From Streptosporangium violaceochromogenes (GTDB lineage Bacteria > Actinomycetota > Actinomycetes > Streptosporangiales > Streptosporangiaceae), in NCBI RefSeq assembly GCF_014654615.1, contig NZ_BNBB01000023.1, positions 25,672 to 89,671 of the forward strand: a stretch of 64,000 nucleotides of DNA. The letters are read 5' to 3'. This document shows, in pieces, positions 16,176 to 23,460 of the stretch (position 1 is its first letter; each line of letters begins with the position of its first letter). The notes under the pieces are model-generated. The model was given only the letters and a program-made list of their open reading frames with translations, was not told the DNA's origin and did not search any database. The position numbers and the translations under genes are program-made.

Positions 16176-16789
16176 CTCTTCCTACCAGCGGATACACCTC
16201 TGACCTGGGGTATCCATGATCGCATCTCTACGCACAGGCAGCCAAGTGCAGCCGTAGGCAGCCCTGTGCCAGCGGTCACGGAATATACACGGAATGATCT
16301 TGAGGGTGTTTCCGCAGGTCGCGTCCCAGATCGATGGACTACCAGCGCGCGGGAGCCTTCCGATTCCACTGCCCCCTCAGGCGCCGTGAGACTGCGGCCC
16401 TAGAGCCTGTGTCAAATTCGTCAGCTCCGCCCGCCACGCCAGATCCTCGTCCTCACCGGCAGGTGGGCACCACCTGCTCGATCGGCATCACCGACGCGAT
16501 CCGCGCGATCACCTCCGACACGGTCCTCTCGCACACCACCGGCCTCAACTCGGCGCCCTCCCCAGCCCGGTCATCGGGCTGCGGGGACTGTTCACGCTGG
16601 GTCATCGGGTGTCCAGCGCCGCCCGCAGCGCCGACTCGGCCTGCAGCGCGGCCTTGCGTAACCTGGGAGTTCGGACGGGCCAGGCAGGACGCGACTTCAG
16701 GCCAGACGCAGCGCCTGGGAAGCCACTCATCAGGCGGGTAAAACCCGCCGCGCAGGGAGACCCTTGATCCCATCCGAGTCAGCGAGGGG
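16176..16789. other. 614-bp stretch without a supported gene
   Basis: Between tRNA-Arg(CCT) and the TetR gene. The short frames do not look like proteins. A 50-codon minus frame at 16453-16605 has no ribosome site and no recognised domain. The part next to the tRNA contains the near-repeats ACGGAATATACACGGAATG and AGGCAGCC, which may be leftovers of an integrated element, but no second attachment site was found. Confidence 0.4.
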
Positions 16790-17434
16790 TCAGCCGAGCA
16801 GCAACCGGCGCCAGGCGTCGGCCAGCCACTGCTCGAACCGCTCCGGCGTCCAGCCCCGGTCGTGGACCAGCAGCAGGTAGTACTCCGGGGCGTTGGTGCT
16901 CCACACCACGTCGGCCACCTCGTCGAGCGTGAGGTCGGCGCGCAGTTCTCCGGTCGCCGCGAGGTCCTGCGCGAACAACCGCATGTTGGCCGCCCGCCGC
17001 TCGGCGACCTCCTGCCAGAGCTCGGCCAGCTCGGCGTCTTGCCCCGACGCGTCGCGCAGGGCGACGAAGAGGGGCGCGATCCGCTCCTGGATCGGCCGGA
17101 TGGCCGCCGCGTAGACGGCGATCTTCTCACCCGCGGTGGCCGCCTGCCTGATCCGGTGCACGTAGTCGCGCTGCCCGGCCTCCACCGGGTGGTCCTCACC
17201 TGACAGCGCGGTCTCGATGAGCAGCCGGAACAGCACCGGCTTCCGGCCCACGGCGGCGTAGACCGTGTCGACCGCCACCCCGGACGCCCGGGCCACCTCG
17301 GGAATGGTCGCCGCGGCATAGCCCCGCTCGACAAACACCGCGCGGGCGGCCTCAAGGATCGCGCGTCTGGTTCTGAGCGCCTGCTCGGCGCGTAACGGTG
17401 AACGGTAGCTGCGGGGCTTGACCGGGTCAGGCAT
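16790..17434 (-). CDS. TetR-family transcriptional regulator
   Basis: Regulator of 214 residues. The DNA-binding helix-turn-helix lies at about 20-62: RRAILEAARAVFVERGYAAATIPEVARASGVAVDTVYAAVGRK is a textbook TetR N-terminus (shown by its RGYAAATIPEVA and VDTVYAAVG parts). The C-terminal ligand domain is all-helical with LTLDEVADVVWSTNAPEYYLLL, common in TetR proteins of actinobacteria. The ATG at 17434 is preferred; ATG 17458 is possible. It is divergent from the cupin gene 66 bp away, with inverted CCTAGG boxes between, so it probably controls both. The ligand is unknown. Confidence 0.88.
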   Translation of the reverse strand: MPDPVKPRSYRSPLRAEQALRTRRAILEAARAVFVERGYAAATIPEVARASGVAVDTVYAAVGRKPVLFRLLIETALSGEDHPVEAGQRDYVHRIRQAATAGEKIAVYAAAIRPIQERIAPLFVALRDASGQDAELAELWQEVAERRAANMRLFAQDLAATGELRADLTLDEVADVVWSTNAPEYYLLLVHDRGWTPERFEQWLADAWRRLLLG

Positions 17435-17438
17435 ACGA

Positions 17439-17493
17439 CCTAGGTTAGCAGTATTCATCCGAGGCTACTTAGGATGACTCTCTTAACCCTAGG
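17439..17493. promoter_or_regulatory. Inverted CCTAGG boxes in a divergent promoter
   Basis: CCTAGGTTAG (17439-17448) and CTTAACCCTAGG (17482-17493) form an imperfect inverted pair between the TetR and cupin genes, with a related CTTAGG between them. It is a likely operator for the adjacent TetR protein. Confidence 0.5.
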
Positions 17494-17500
17494 ACAAACA

Positions 17501-18010
17501 ATGGACAGCTTAGTGATCCGCAATGCGGGCGAGGGGCCCGCGACCTGGGCGATGGGGTCGCTGTTCGAGCGGCTGGTCTCGGGGGAGGAGAGCGGCGGCG
17601 CTCTGGGGATCTCACTCGTCACCCAGCCACCGGGCATCGCGACCCCCCTGCACGTGCATACTCACGAGGCCGAGGCGTTCTATCTGCTCGATGGCACGAT
17701 TACCTATCAGGCGGGCGAGGCCTGTCACGAGCTGTCGGCGGGATCGTTCATCTACCTGCCAGCCGGCATCCCACACGCCTTCCGCGTCACCGGCACGGTT
17801 CCCGTGCGCTTCCTCGGGCTGACCGTGCCGGGCGGACTGATGGCGCTCTACGACGAGGTCGGCGTCCCGGCCCGCGAGCGGCGCCTGCCCGGCCCCGACG
17901 CCACCCCCGCCGAGGAGGAGATCCACCGCTGGAACGAGATCGCCCCCCGCTACGGCCTGCGCGTGGTCGGCCCGCCCATCCCGGACAGCAGCGCGGTCAG
18001 CTCCAGCTGA
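17501..18010 (+). CDS. Cupin-domain protein
   Basis: Protein of 169 residues with a single conserved cupin barrel. Motif 1 is PLHVHTHEAEAFYLLDG (His-x-His with a later Glu, metal ligands) at about 49-65 and motif 2 is the PAGIPHAFRVTG region with a further His (about 90-101). Such quercetin 2,3-dioxygenase-like cupins bind a metal ion; the reaction here is unknown. The ATG at 17501 is preferred because AGGA lies seven bases upstream; an ATG at 17474 lies inside the operator-like region. It is divergent from a TetR gene that probably represses it. Confidence 0.85.
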   Translation: MDSLVIRNAGEGPATWAMGSLFERLVSGEESGGALGISLVTQPPGIATPLHVHTHEAEAFYLLDGTITYQAGEACHELSAGSFIYLPAGIPHAFRVTGTVPVRFLGLTVPGGLMALYDEVGVPARERRLPGPDATPAEEEIHRWNEIAPRYGLRVVGPPIPDSSAVSSS

Positions 18011-18155
18011 CCGCGCTGCTCGGCAGGGTTTGGCGAGGCTCGGCGCGGCAGACAACCTCAACACCGACAAGGGGCCTGTCCATCGCCGGCACCGCGGTCC
18101 GGGACCTCATCGGCAACCTGCCCTTTCGGCCAACGCTCTCCGGGACGAATTCATT

Positions 18156-18557
18156 GTGACGCGAACGTCTATCACTCGCATGTCCACGACGATGCTCTTG
18201 TGTGGCGCGCTGGCTCTCACCGCGTGCTCCGGCACCGAAACCACCGCGCCCGCGCACGCTCCCGACTCCAGCCCCTCGGCCGCAGCGACGGCGGCGACCC
18301 GGCCATCCAACGACGCGACCATTGTGTCGGCCAACGATCTGTGCGACTACCTACGGGGCCGGCTACCGGCCCTGCGCGCGATCGGCTCGAAGGTGGGCAG
18401 GATGGGCAACCTCACCGTCAACCTCTACTCCTGGTATGAGAAACAGGGCGCCGTTCCCACCGGAGCTCAGATCGACGACCAAACCCAGAAGGAATGCCCA
18501 GACATCCGGGCAGAGCTGCTCAAGATCTCCGGCATGCAGAGCTTTGCAACGCTCTGA
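18156..18557 (+). CDS. Small lipoprotein, hypothetical
   Basis: Exported lipoprotein of 133 residues. The N-terminus has a basic region, the hydrophobic run TTMLLCGALAL and the lipobox LTAC, giving lipidation at Cys about 24. A Thr/Ser/Ala/Pro-rich linker follows, then a compact domain from about residue 58 (IVSANDLCDYLRGRLPALRAIG) with two further Cys (LCDYL and KECPDIR) that could pair. This DUF-like layout is common in actinobacterial surface lipoproteins of unknown role. The GTG at 18156 or ATG at 18180 could be the start. A strong hairpin terminator follows. Confidence 0.7.
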   Translation: MTRTSITRMSTTMLLCGALALTACSGTETTAPAHAPDSSPSAAATAATRPSNDATIVSANDLCDYLRGRLPALRAIGSKVGRMGNLTVNLYSWYEKQGAVPTGAQIDDQTQKECPDIRAELLKISGMQSFATL

Positions 18558-18586
18558 ACACGATCATTGTGGAGTCGCTGTCTCAG

Positions 18587-18611
18587 CCATGACGGCGTGA
18601 CGCCGTCATGG
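18587..18611 (+). terminator. Hairpin terminator
   Basis: CCATGACGGCG and CGCCGTCATGG form a perfect 11-bp stem with a 3-nt loop, 30 bp after the lipoprotein stop. There is no clear T-run, as usual in high-GC actinobacteria. Confidence 0.6.
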
Positions 18612-18707
18612 ACACACCCGTCGCCGTGAGTGATCGTCTTTGTCTACGGGTCCTCGCGCGCCTGCGCCCGCCATATCTTGGGCTTAGGTTGTGATCACGT
18701 CTTGACG

Positions 18708-20102
18708 GGACTGCACGGTTTTCGGTGTATCTCCTGATCAGGGAGAACGCACCTGATGAGTACGGTGATCCAGGCATCGACGGAGATCGACCCGGAGGAC
18801 GCCACGGTGGCGCGCAAGAAGCCGGAGAACTCGACGGATCGGGAGCCGGTGGCCGGGCCGGTCGATCGGGCCCGCGCCGAAGGAGTGGAGCTCGTTGGTG
18901 AGAACGGGCTGCCGGACCGGCTGACCAGGCTGGTGCCGGCGTCCGCCCTGGAGGGAGAGATCACCGGCCGTCTCGGCTATGACAGGCACGAGCGCAGTGG
19001 TGGCGAGAAGGGCGACAGCCGCGACGGCAGCCGGGCCAAGACCGTCATCACCGAGGTCGGACCGGTGGAGATCACCGTCCCACGTGATCGGGACGCCGGC
19101 TTCGAGCCGAAGATCGTGCGCAAGCGGCAACGCCGCCTGTCCGGCGTCGATGAGATGGTCATCTCACTGGCCGCCGAGGGCCTGACCGCCGGCGAGGTCT
19201 CCGCGCACCGGGCCTGAGGTCTACGGGGCCGAAGTCTCCAAGCAGACGATCTCCACGATCACCGGCAGGGTGCTGGAGGGCATGGCCGAACGGCGGAACC
19301 GGCCGCTCGATCCCGTCTATCCGGTGATCTTCATTGACGCCGTCCACGTGAAGCCGCGAGACGGTCAGGTGGCCAACCGGCCGATCCACGTGGCGATGGC
19401 GGTCACCGTCGACGGCGAGCGCGACGTCCTCGGGCTCTGGGCCGGCGACGGCGGCGAGGGCGCCGAGTTCTGGCCGCACGTGCTGACCGAGATCAAGAAC
19501 CGCGGCGTCGCGGACGCGCCGATGGTGGTTTGCGATGGGCTCAAGGGCCTGCCACAGGCCATCGAGACCGTCTGGCCCCAGGCCGTCGTCCAGACGTGTG
19601 TCGTCCATTTGCTGCGGGCCTCGTTCCGATAGGCCGCCCGACAGCATTGGGACGCCATCGCTGAAGCCCTCAAGCCCGTCTGCACCGCCCCGACCGAGGC
19701 TGCCGCGCTGGAGCGGTTCTACGAGTTCGCCGAGGTCTGGGGCGGCAAGTGCCCAGCGATCGTGAAGTTGCGGGAAGACGCCTGGGCCGAATTCGTGCCC
19801 TTCCTCAACTTCGACACCGAGATTCGCCGGGTGATCTGCTCGGCCAACGCCGTCGAGTCGGTCAACGCCCGGATCCGGCGGGCGGTCAAGGCCCGCGGGC
19901 ACCTCCCCGACGAGCAGGCCGCGCTCAGGTGCGTCTACACGGCCATCACGAGCCTGGACCCCGCCGGCAAGGGCCGCAAACGCTGGATCACCCGCTGGAA
20001 GGCCGCTTTGAACGCCTTCGCCGTCACCTTCGAAGGCCGCCTGACCCCGACCACCCGATAGAAGAAGCCAAGATCGAGGTACACCGTTGACTGGACACAC
20101 CC
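18708..20102 (+). mobile_element. Decayed IS256-family insertion sequence
   Basis: A broken IS256-type transposase is bounded by imperfect inverted ends. The left end (18708-18734, GGACTGCACGG...CGGTGTATCTC) and the right end (20076-20102, complement GGTGTGTCC...CGGTGTACCTC) agree at about 17 of 27 positions. The short repeat TTGACG flanks both ends and may be the target duplication. Confidence 0.65.
18756..20061 (+). pseudogene. IS256-family (Mutator-type) transposase, frameshifted and interrupted
   Basis: The reading can be rebuilt across three pieces. The first frame (18756-19218) ends at SLAAEGLTAGEVSAH followed by a premature stop: one extra base near 19216 shifts the frame. The second frame resumes with VYGAEVSKQTISTITGRVLE, contains the catalytic VIFIDAVHVK Asp and MVVCDGLKGLP Asp, and ends at a TAG at 19630-19632 where relatives have a Tyr codon (VHLLRASFR). 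Past the TAG the same frame continues with AIAEALKPVCTAPTEAAALE, ICSANAVESVNARIRRAVKA (the catalytic Glu region) and RWITRWKAALNAFAVTF. So there are two lesions and the element cannot move on its own. Confidence 0.88.
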
Positions 20103-20493
20103 GGTTGACGGCCGTTCCGGCCTGCCGCATCGCGACGTGTTCTTCACCAGGGCAAAAGATCACTTCGGATTCTCCGACTCGGCACCGAACACGCCGGCGT
20201 GCTGGTCGATGAAGGTCACGAGTGCGTGTGTGGCCGGGCGAGCTCGGCCGCGAAAAAGGTGGCAGGGCCTGGGCGGCGTCGATCCCACGGTGAGATGTCG
20301 CGGTGCGCAAGGGTAAGCGGAATCGAGAGTTGATCGGCGGCCTGCGGGGCGCCGTGGAGGTAGCGGCACAGTCTCCGCGTCGTGGACCGGTAGAAGGTAA
20401 CAGCAACCCAGCCGTCACGATAGGCAATCAATTGACTACTGTTGGTAATGTGCCAGCTGGTAACCCTCCTGCTTCAGAAAGGACACCACCCCC
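20103..20493. other. 391-bp stretch without a supported gene
   Basis: Between the IS256 remnant and a small secreted protein gene. A minus frame around 20163-20230 reads THALVTFIDQHAGVFG, faintly like the start of an IS3-family OrfB, but nothing downstream supports it. The last 90 bp are AT-richer and probably hold the promoter of the next gene. Confidence 0.35.
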
Positions 20494-20805
20494 ATGCGTT
20501 TCCCCGGCCGCATCTTCACCATCACCCTCGCCGCCGTCTCGGCGGCCGGCACCCTGGCCATCGCGGCCCCCGCCCAGGCTGACGCCACCCCCACCTACAC
20601 CTGCGACGTGGCTGTGCCCGGCCGCGTCGTGCTGGGGCACGGCAACTGCGCCGCCTCCAACGGCGCCGTCGCGCAGGGCGAGTTCCAGGGTGAGTCCCTG
20701 GTGATCGCCCGCCGGGAGCCACGGTTGAAGTTCCACTGCCGGGACGGGGGCCGCGCGCAGCTCCCGGACGGTGTTGTCGCGCTTGGCTGCCAGCGGATTC
20801 CGTAA
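20494..20805 (+). CDS. Small secreted protein, hypothetical
   Basis: Product of 103 residues with a signal peptide (FTITLAAVSAAGTLAIAAPAQADA, cleaved near residue 29). The mature part has three Cys, a VLGHGNCAASNG segment and a basic, Gly-rich end (CRDGGRAQLPDGVVALGCQRI). It is a typical actinobacterial small secreted orphan; no domain is recognised. AAAGGA lies upstream of the ATG and a GC-rich hairpin lies 14 bp after the stop. Confidence 0.65.
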   Translation: MRFPGRIFTITLAAVSAAGTLAIAAPAQADATPTYTCDVAVPGRVVLGHGNCAASNGAVAQGEFQGESLVIARREPRLKFHCRDGGRAQLPDGVVALGCQRIP

Positions 20806-20818
20806 GGCGGCATCCGTT

Positions 20819-20853
20819 CCGCGCGGGCCGGGCGCACCGCCCCGCCCGCGCGG
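20819..20853 (+). terminator. GC-rich hairpin after the small secreted protein gene
   Basis: CCGCGCGGGC (20819-20828) and GCCCGCGCGG (20844-20853) are perfectly complementary with a 15-nt loop. Confidence 0.5.
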
Positions 20854-21026
20854 AGCACACCCCCCAGGGGGCAGACCGAGTAAGCCGGAAAGGGGCACTG
20901 GCCGGTGCGACACGGTCCGTCGTGTTGCTCGGAGAGGACGGGTTTCGGCGCTCCGGCCACGACGCGGAGGGCCGAGCATCAGGCCACGCGACGCCGATCA
21001 GCAGGCGGGAGATCCATGAGGCGGGT

Positions 21027-21518
21027 TTAATTGGTGTTCTCCATCAACAGGGAGCCGTCACTGCGGATGATGAGGCGCTTCCGGCCGCCGCCGGTGCTGC
21101 TGCCGGGTACAGCGACGGGGGACCAGTAGGTACCGTCCACGTGATACTTGACCGTGTTGTTGGTGTCCGAGTGGTCCTGATAGACCCAGAGGAGGTGGGT
21201 GCCGTCGTAGACGACGATGCACTTCTCCTTCGCCTCGACCCTGCCGGTGGCCCAGGGAACCCACATGGAGCCTGCCCACCGGCTGTTGGGCAGGACCGCG
21301 AACGAGGTGCGGCCTTCCCTGTTGAAGATGTCCACCTGCTCTGATCGCTGGTTCAGGATCTCCCTGATGTCGGTGACCACCGCCCTGGTCACGGCCGCGG
21401 AGCCGGCGCCGTGCTGAGGACCGGGCGCGGCGGCGCCGGCGGGGGAGGCGGCGGTGAGGACGCCACTGGCGATGAGGGCCATGGCGGAGACAGCGAGAAT
21501 ACGGCGGCAGACTCCCAT
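21027..21518 (-). CDS. Secreted protein, copy B of a tandem pair
   Basis: Exported protein of 163 residues. The signal peptide runs to about residue 30 (LAVSAMALIASGVLTAASPAGAAA). The mature part contains TRAVVTDIREILNQRS, NSRWAGSMWVPW, CIVVYDGTHLLWVYQDH and ends with VPGSSTGGGRKRLIIRSDGSL. The same landmarks occur in the next gene upstream, so the two are duplicates. AGGAAGG precedes the ATG. No function is recognised; the Trp-rich repeats of beta type suggest a carbohydrate- or protein-binding fold, but that is a guess. Confidence 0.7.
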   Translation of the reverse strand: MGVCRRILAVSAMALIASGVLTAASPAGAAAPGPQHGAGSAAVTRAVVTDIREILNQRSEQVDIFNREGRTSFAVLPNSRWAGSMWVPWATGRVEAKEKCIVVYDGTHLLWVYQDHSDTNNTVKYHVDGTYWSPVAVPGSSTGGGRKRLIIRSDGSLLMENTN

Positions 21519-21816
21519 GTGAATGCCTTCCTGCGGCGAGGAACCCGATGATGGTGAAGGTGATTGCCGTCACTTCCGAGGCGGTTGCCGGGGTGGCCGT
21601 GCCTGTGGGGCTTCACAGGCACCGGTCACCGTTGCCGGAGGACCCGGACGGCCCCCGGGTACGCGCGGCTCCCAGTACGGGCGCCCCCCGGTACGGTGTC
21701 GAGCCGACCGGCGTACAGGGCGAGACGTCCGTTGCCCGGACTTCGAAGTGTGGTGGTCGTCGGTGGTCGTCGCGCCGGTCGGCGCTCACCCGGACGCGTC
21801 AGCTGATTTTCTCCAG

Positions 21817-22314
21817 TCAGTTGATTTTCTCCAGGAAAAGCGAGCCGTCACCGCGGACGATGAGGCGCTTCCTGCCGCCACCGGTACTGCTGCCCGGCAC
21901 GGGCACGCTCTGCTGGTAACTTTTCGTCGTGCTGTACCTGATCTGGTCGGCGGTGTCCCAGTAGTCCTGGAACAGCCAGTACTGGGCGCGGATGCCCCGG
22001 TAGACGACGATGCTCTTGCCTATCTCACCGTCGTTGCCGACCCAGGGAACCCACATGGAGCCGGTCCACCGGCCGTTGGGGGCGACATCGAACCCCTCGG
22101 ACCCGGTCTCCCCCTTGCCGAGACCCGTGTACTCCCCTGAGAGCTGGTTGACGACTTCTCCGATGTCGGTGACCACCGCCCTGGTCGTCCCCGCGGACTC
22201 GGCCCCGTGCGGGGATCGGGGCGTGGTCGCACCGGCGGGGGAGGCGGCGGTGAGCGCACCGCCGGCGACGACGGCGGCGACAGCGGCGGCAAGGACGCGT
22301 TGGGAAACCCCCAT
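21817..22314 (-). CDS. Secreted protein, copy A of a tandem pair
   Basis: Exported protein of 165 residues, a diverged duplicate of the gene after it. Shared blocks are the signal sequence (VAGGALTAASPAGATT), TRAVVTDIGEVVNQLSG, NGRWTGSMWVPWVG, SIVVYRG and the near-identical end VPGSSTGGGRKRLIVRGDGSL. The middle differs (YWLFQDYWDTADQIRYS). GAGGA precedes the ATG at 22314. About 300 bp separate the copies, so each may have its own promoter. Function unknown. Confidence 0.7.
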   Translation of the reverse strand: MGVSQRVLAAAVAAVVAGGALTAASPAGATTPRSPHGAESAGTTRAVVTDIGEVVNQLSGEYTGLGKGETGSEGFDVAPNGRWTGSMWVPWVGNDGEIGKSIVVYRGIRAQYWLFQDYWDTADQIRYSTTKSYQQSVPVPGSSTGGGRKRLIVRGDGSLFLEKIN

Positions 22315-22579
22315 GTGAATCCTCTCGTCAGCACCCGGCATACGCAGAATGTAATCGACTCAACACACGTCGTGATAGACAGGTTGTTGTCGCTCCCGGG
22401 TCAGCCATTGCTGCCGCGTTCGCGCGTCACCGGACCCCCCGCGAACGCCGTTTCGACCGGCTCGGACGCCTCACGAGAATCGTGACCCGCCGCGACGGTC
22501 TCACCGTGCGTCACCGATCGACCGTGACCGCCTCCGCCCTGCCGGCCCCTCCCCCGACGGGAACGTCCATGCTGGTGAG

Positions 22580-23353
22580 GTGAACGAGGAATATCTTCCG
22601 ATCGGGCGGTTCGCGCGGCTGTGCCGGCTCAGTGTCAAGCAGCTCCGGCACTATGACGAGCTTGGGCTGCTGACTCCGGCGTACGTCGATCCGGACACCG
22701 GCTACCGCTACTACCGGCCCGACCAGGCCCGTGCCGCGCTGCTGGTCGGGCTGCTGCGCTCGCTTGACGTTCCCCTTCCGTCGATCGGGCGGGTGCTGTC
22801 CGGCGGGACGGGCGTGCTCGGCGACGTGCGCGACCGCATGCGGGCCGACCTGGCGCGCCGTGAGCGCAACTTCGCGGCGCTGGAACGCATTCTCGCCCGG
22901 GGGCTGCCCCGCCCGGAGGTGACCGTCGTCCGTGAGCCCGCCCGGCGGGTGGCCGTCGTCCGGGACACCGCGCCGCAGGAGCGGATCGGCCCCGTCGTCG
23001 TAGCGTGCGTGGATCGGCTGCTCGCGGCCGTGGGGGCGCCACGTGGGCCGTTGATCGGGCTGTTCCCGCTCGACCCGGCCCAGGAGGTCGCCGTGGCCGT
23101 CGCGGTGGAGACGGCCACGGAGGTGCCGGGGGCCTCCTCGGAGGTCCTGCCGGGCGGGCCGCACGCCTCGGCGACGCACATCGGGCCCTACGACCAGGTC
23201 CCTCTCACCACGCACGCGCTGCTCGCGTGGGTGGGCGAGCGCGGGTACACACCCGGCGGTCCCCTGCGCGAGGTGTACACCGCCGACCCCGCGACCACGT
23301 CACCGGACCACCTGGTGACGCACCTGATGATCAGGCTGGAGGATCCGGAGTGA
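22580..23353 (+). CDS. MerR-family regulator with GyrI-like effector domain
   Basis: Transcription activator of 257 residues. The N-terminal MerR helix-turn-helix is plain: PIGRFARLCRLSVKQLRHYDE (about 6-26, first 20 residues cited in part) and DPDTGYRYYRPDQA (about 37-50). A dimerisation coiled coil follows, then a GyrI/BmrR-type ligand domain (residues about 105-255) with RVAVVRDTAP and HIGPYDQVPLTTHALLAWV. Proteins of this layout bind small hydrophobic cations or drugs and induce exporters; no target gene is adjacent. GTG start at 22580. It ends at a strong terminator. Confidence 0.87.
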   Translation: MNEEYLPIGRFARLCRLSVKQLRHYDELGLLTPAYVDPDTGYRYYRPDQARAALLVGLLRSLDVPLPSIGRVLSGGTGVLGDVRDRMRADLARRERNFAALERILARGLPRPEVTVVREPARRVAVVRDTAPQERIGPVVVACVDRLLAAVGAPRGPLIGLFPLDPAQEVAVAVAVETATEVPGASSEVLPGGPHASATHIGPYDQVPLTTHALLAWVGERGYTPGGPLREVYTADPATTSPDHLVTHLMIRLEDPE

Positions 23354-23378
23354 ATCGGTAGGGGCCGACTCGCGGGGG

Positions 23379-23423
23379 CGGGGACGCCTGAGGGGGAGGG
23401 TGGTCGTTCCTCGGGCGTCCCCG
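23379..23423. terminator. Bidirectional hairpin terminator
   Basis: CGGGGACGCCTGAGG (23379-23393) pairs with CCTCGGGCGTCCCCG (23409-23423), with one G-T pair, between convergent MerR and polysaccharide lyase genes. Confidence 0.65.
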
Positions 23424-23460
23424 CGCGAAGAGATTTCCCCGCGCCGGAAGCCGGGGGCGG

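Noticed and set aside
16453..17355. 300-codon minus-strand frame overlapping the TetR gene
   Set aside because: Out of frame with the clear TetR helix-turn-helix; its content is Arg/Ser/Pro noise across the shared part.
20160..20431. Possible IS3 OrfB fragment (THALVTFIDQHAGVFG)
   Set aside because: The similarity covers about 15 residues and stops; no flanking transposase sequence or repeats.
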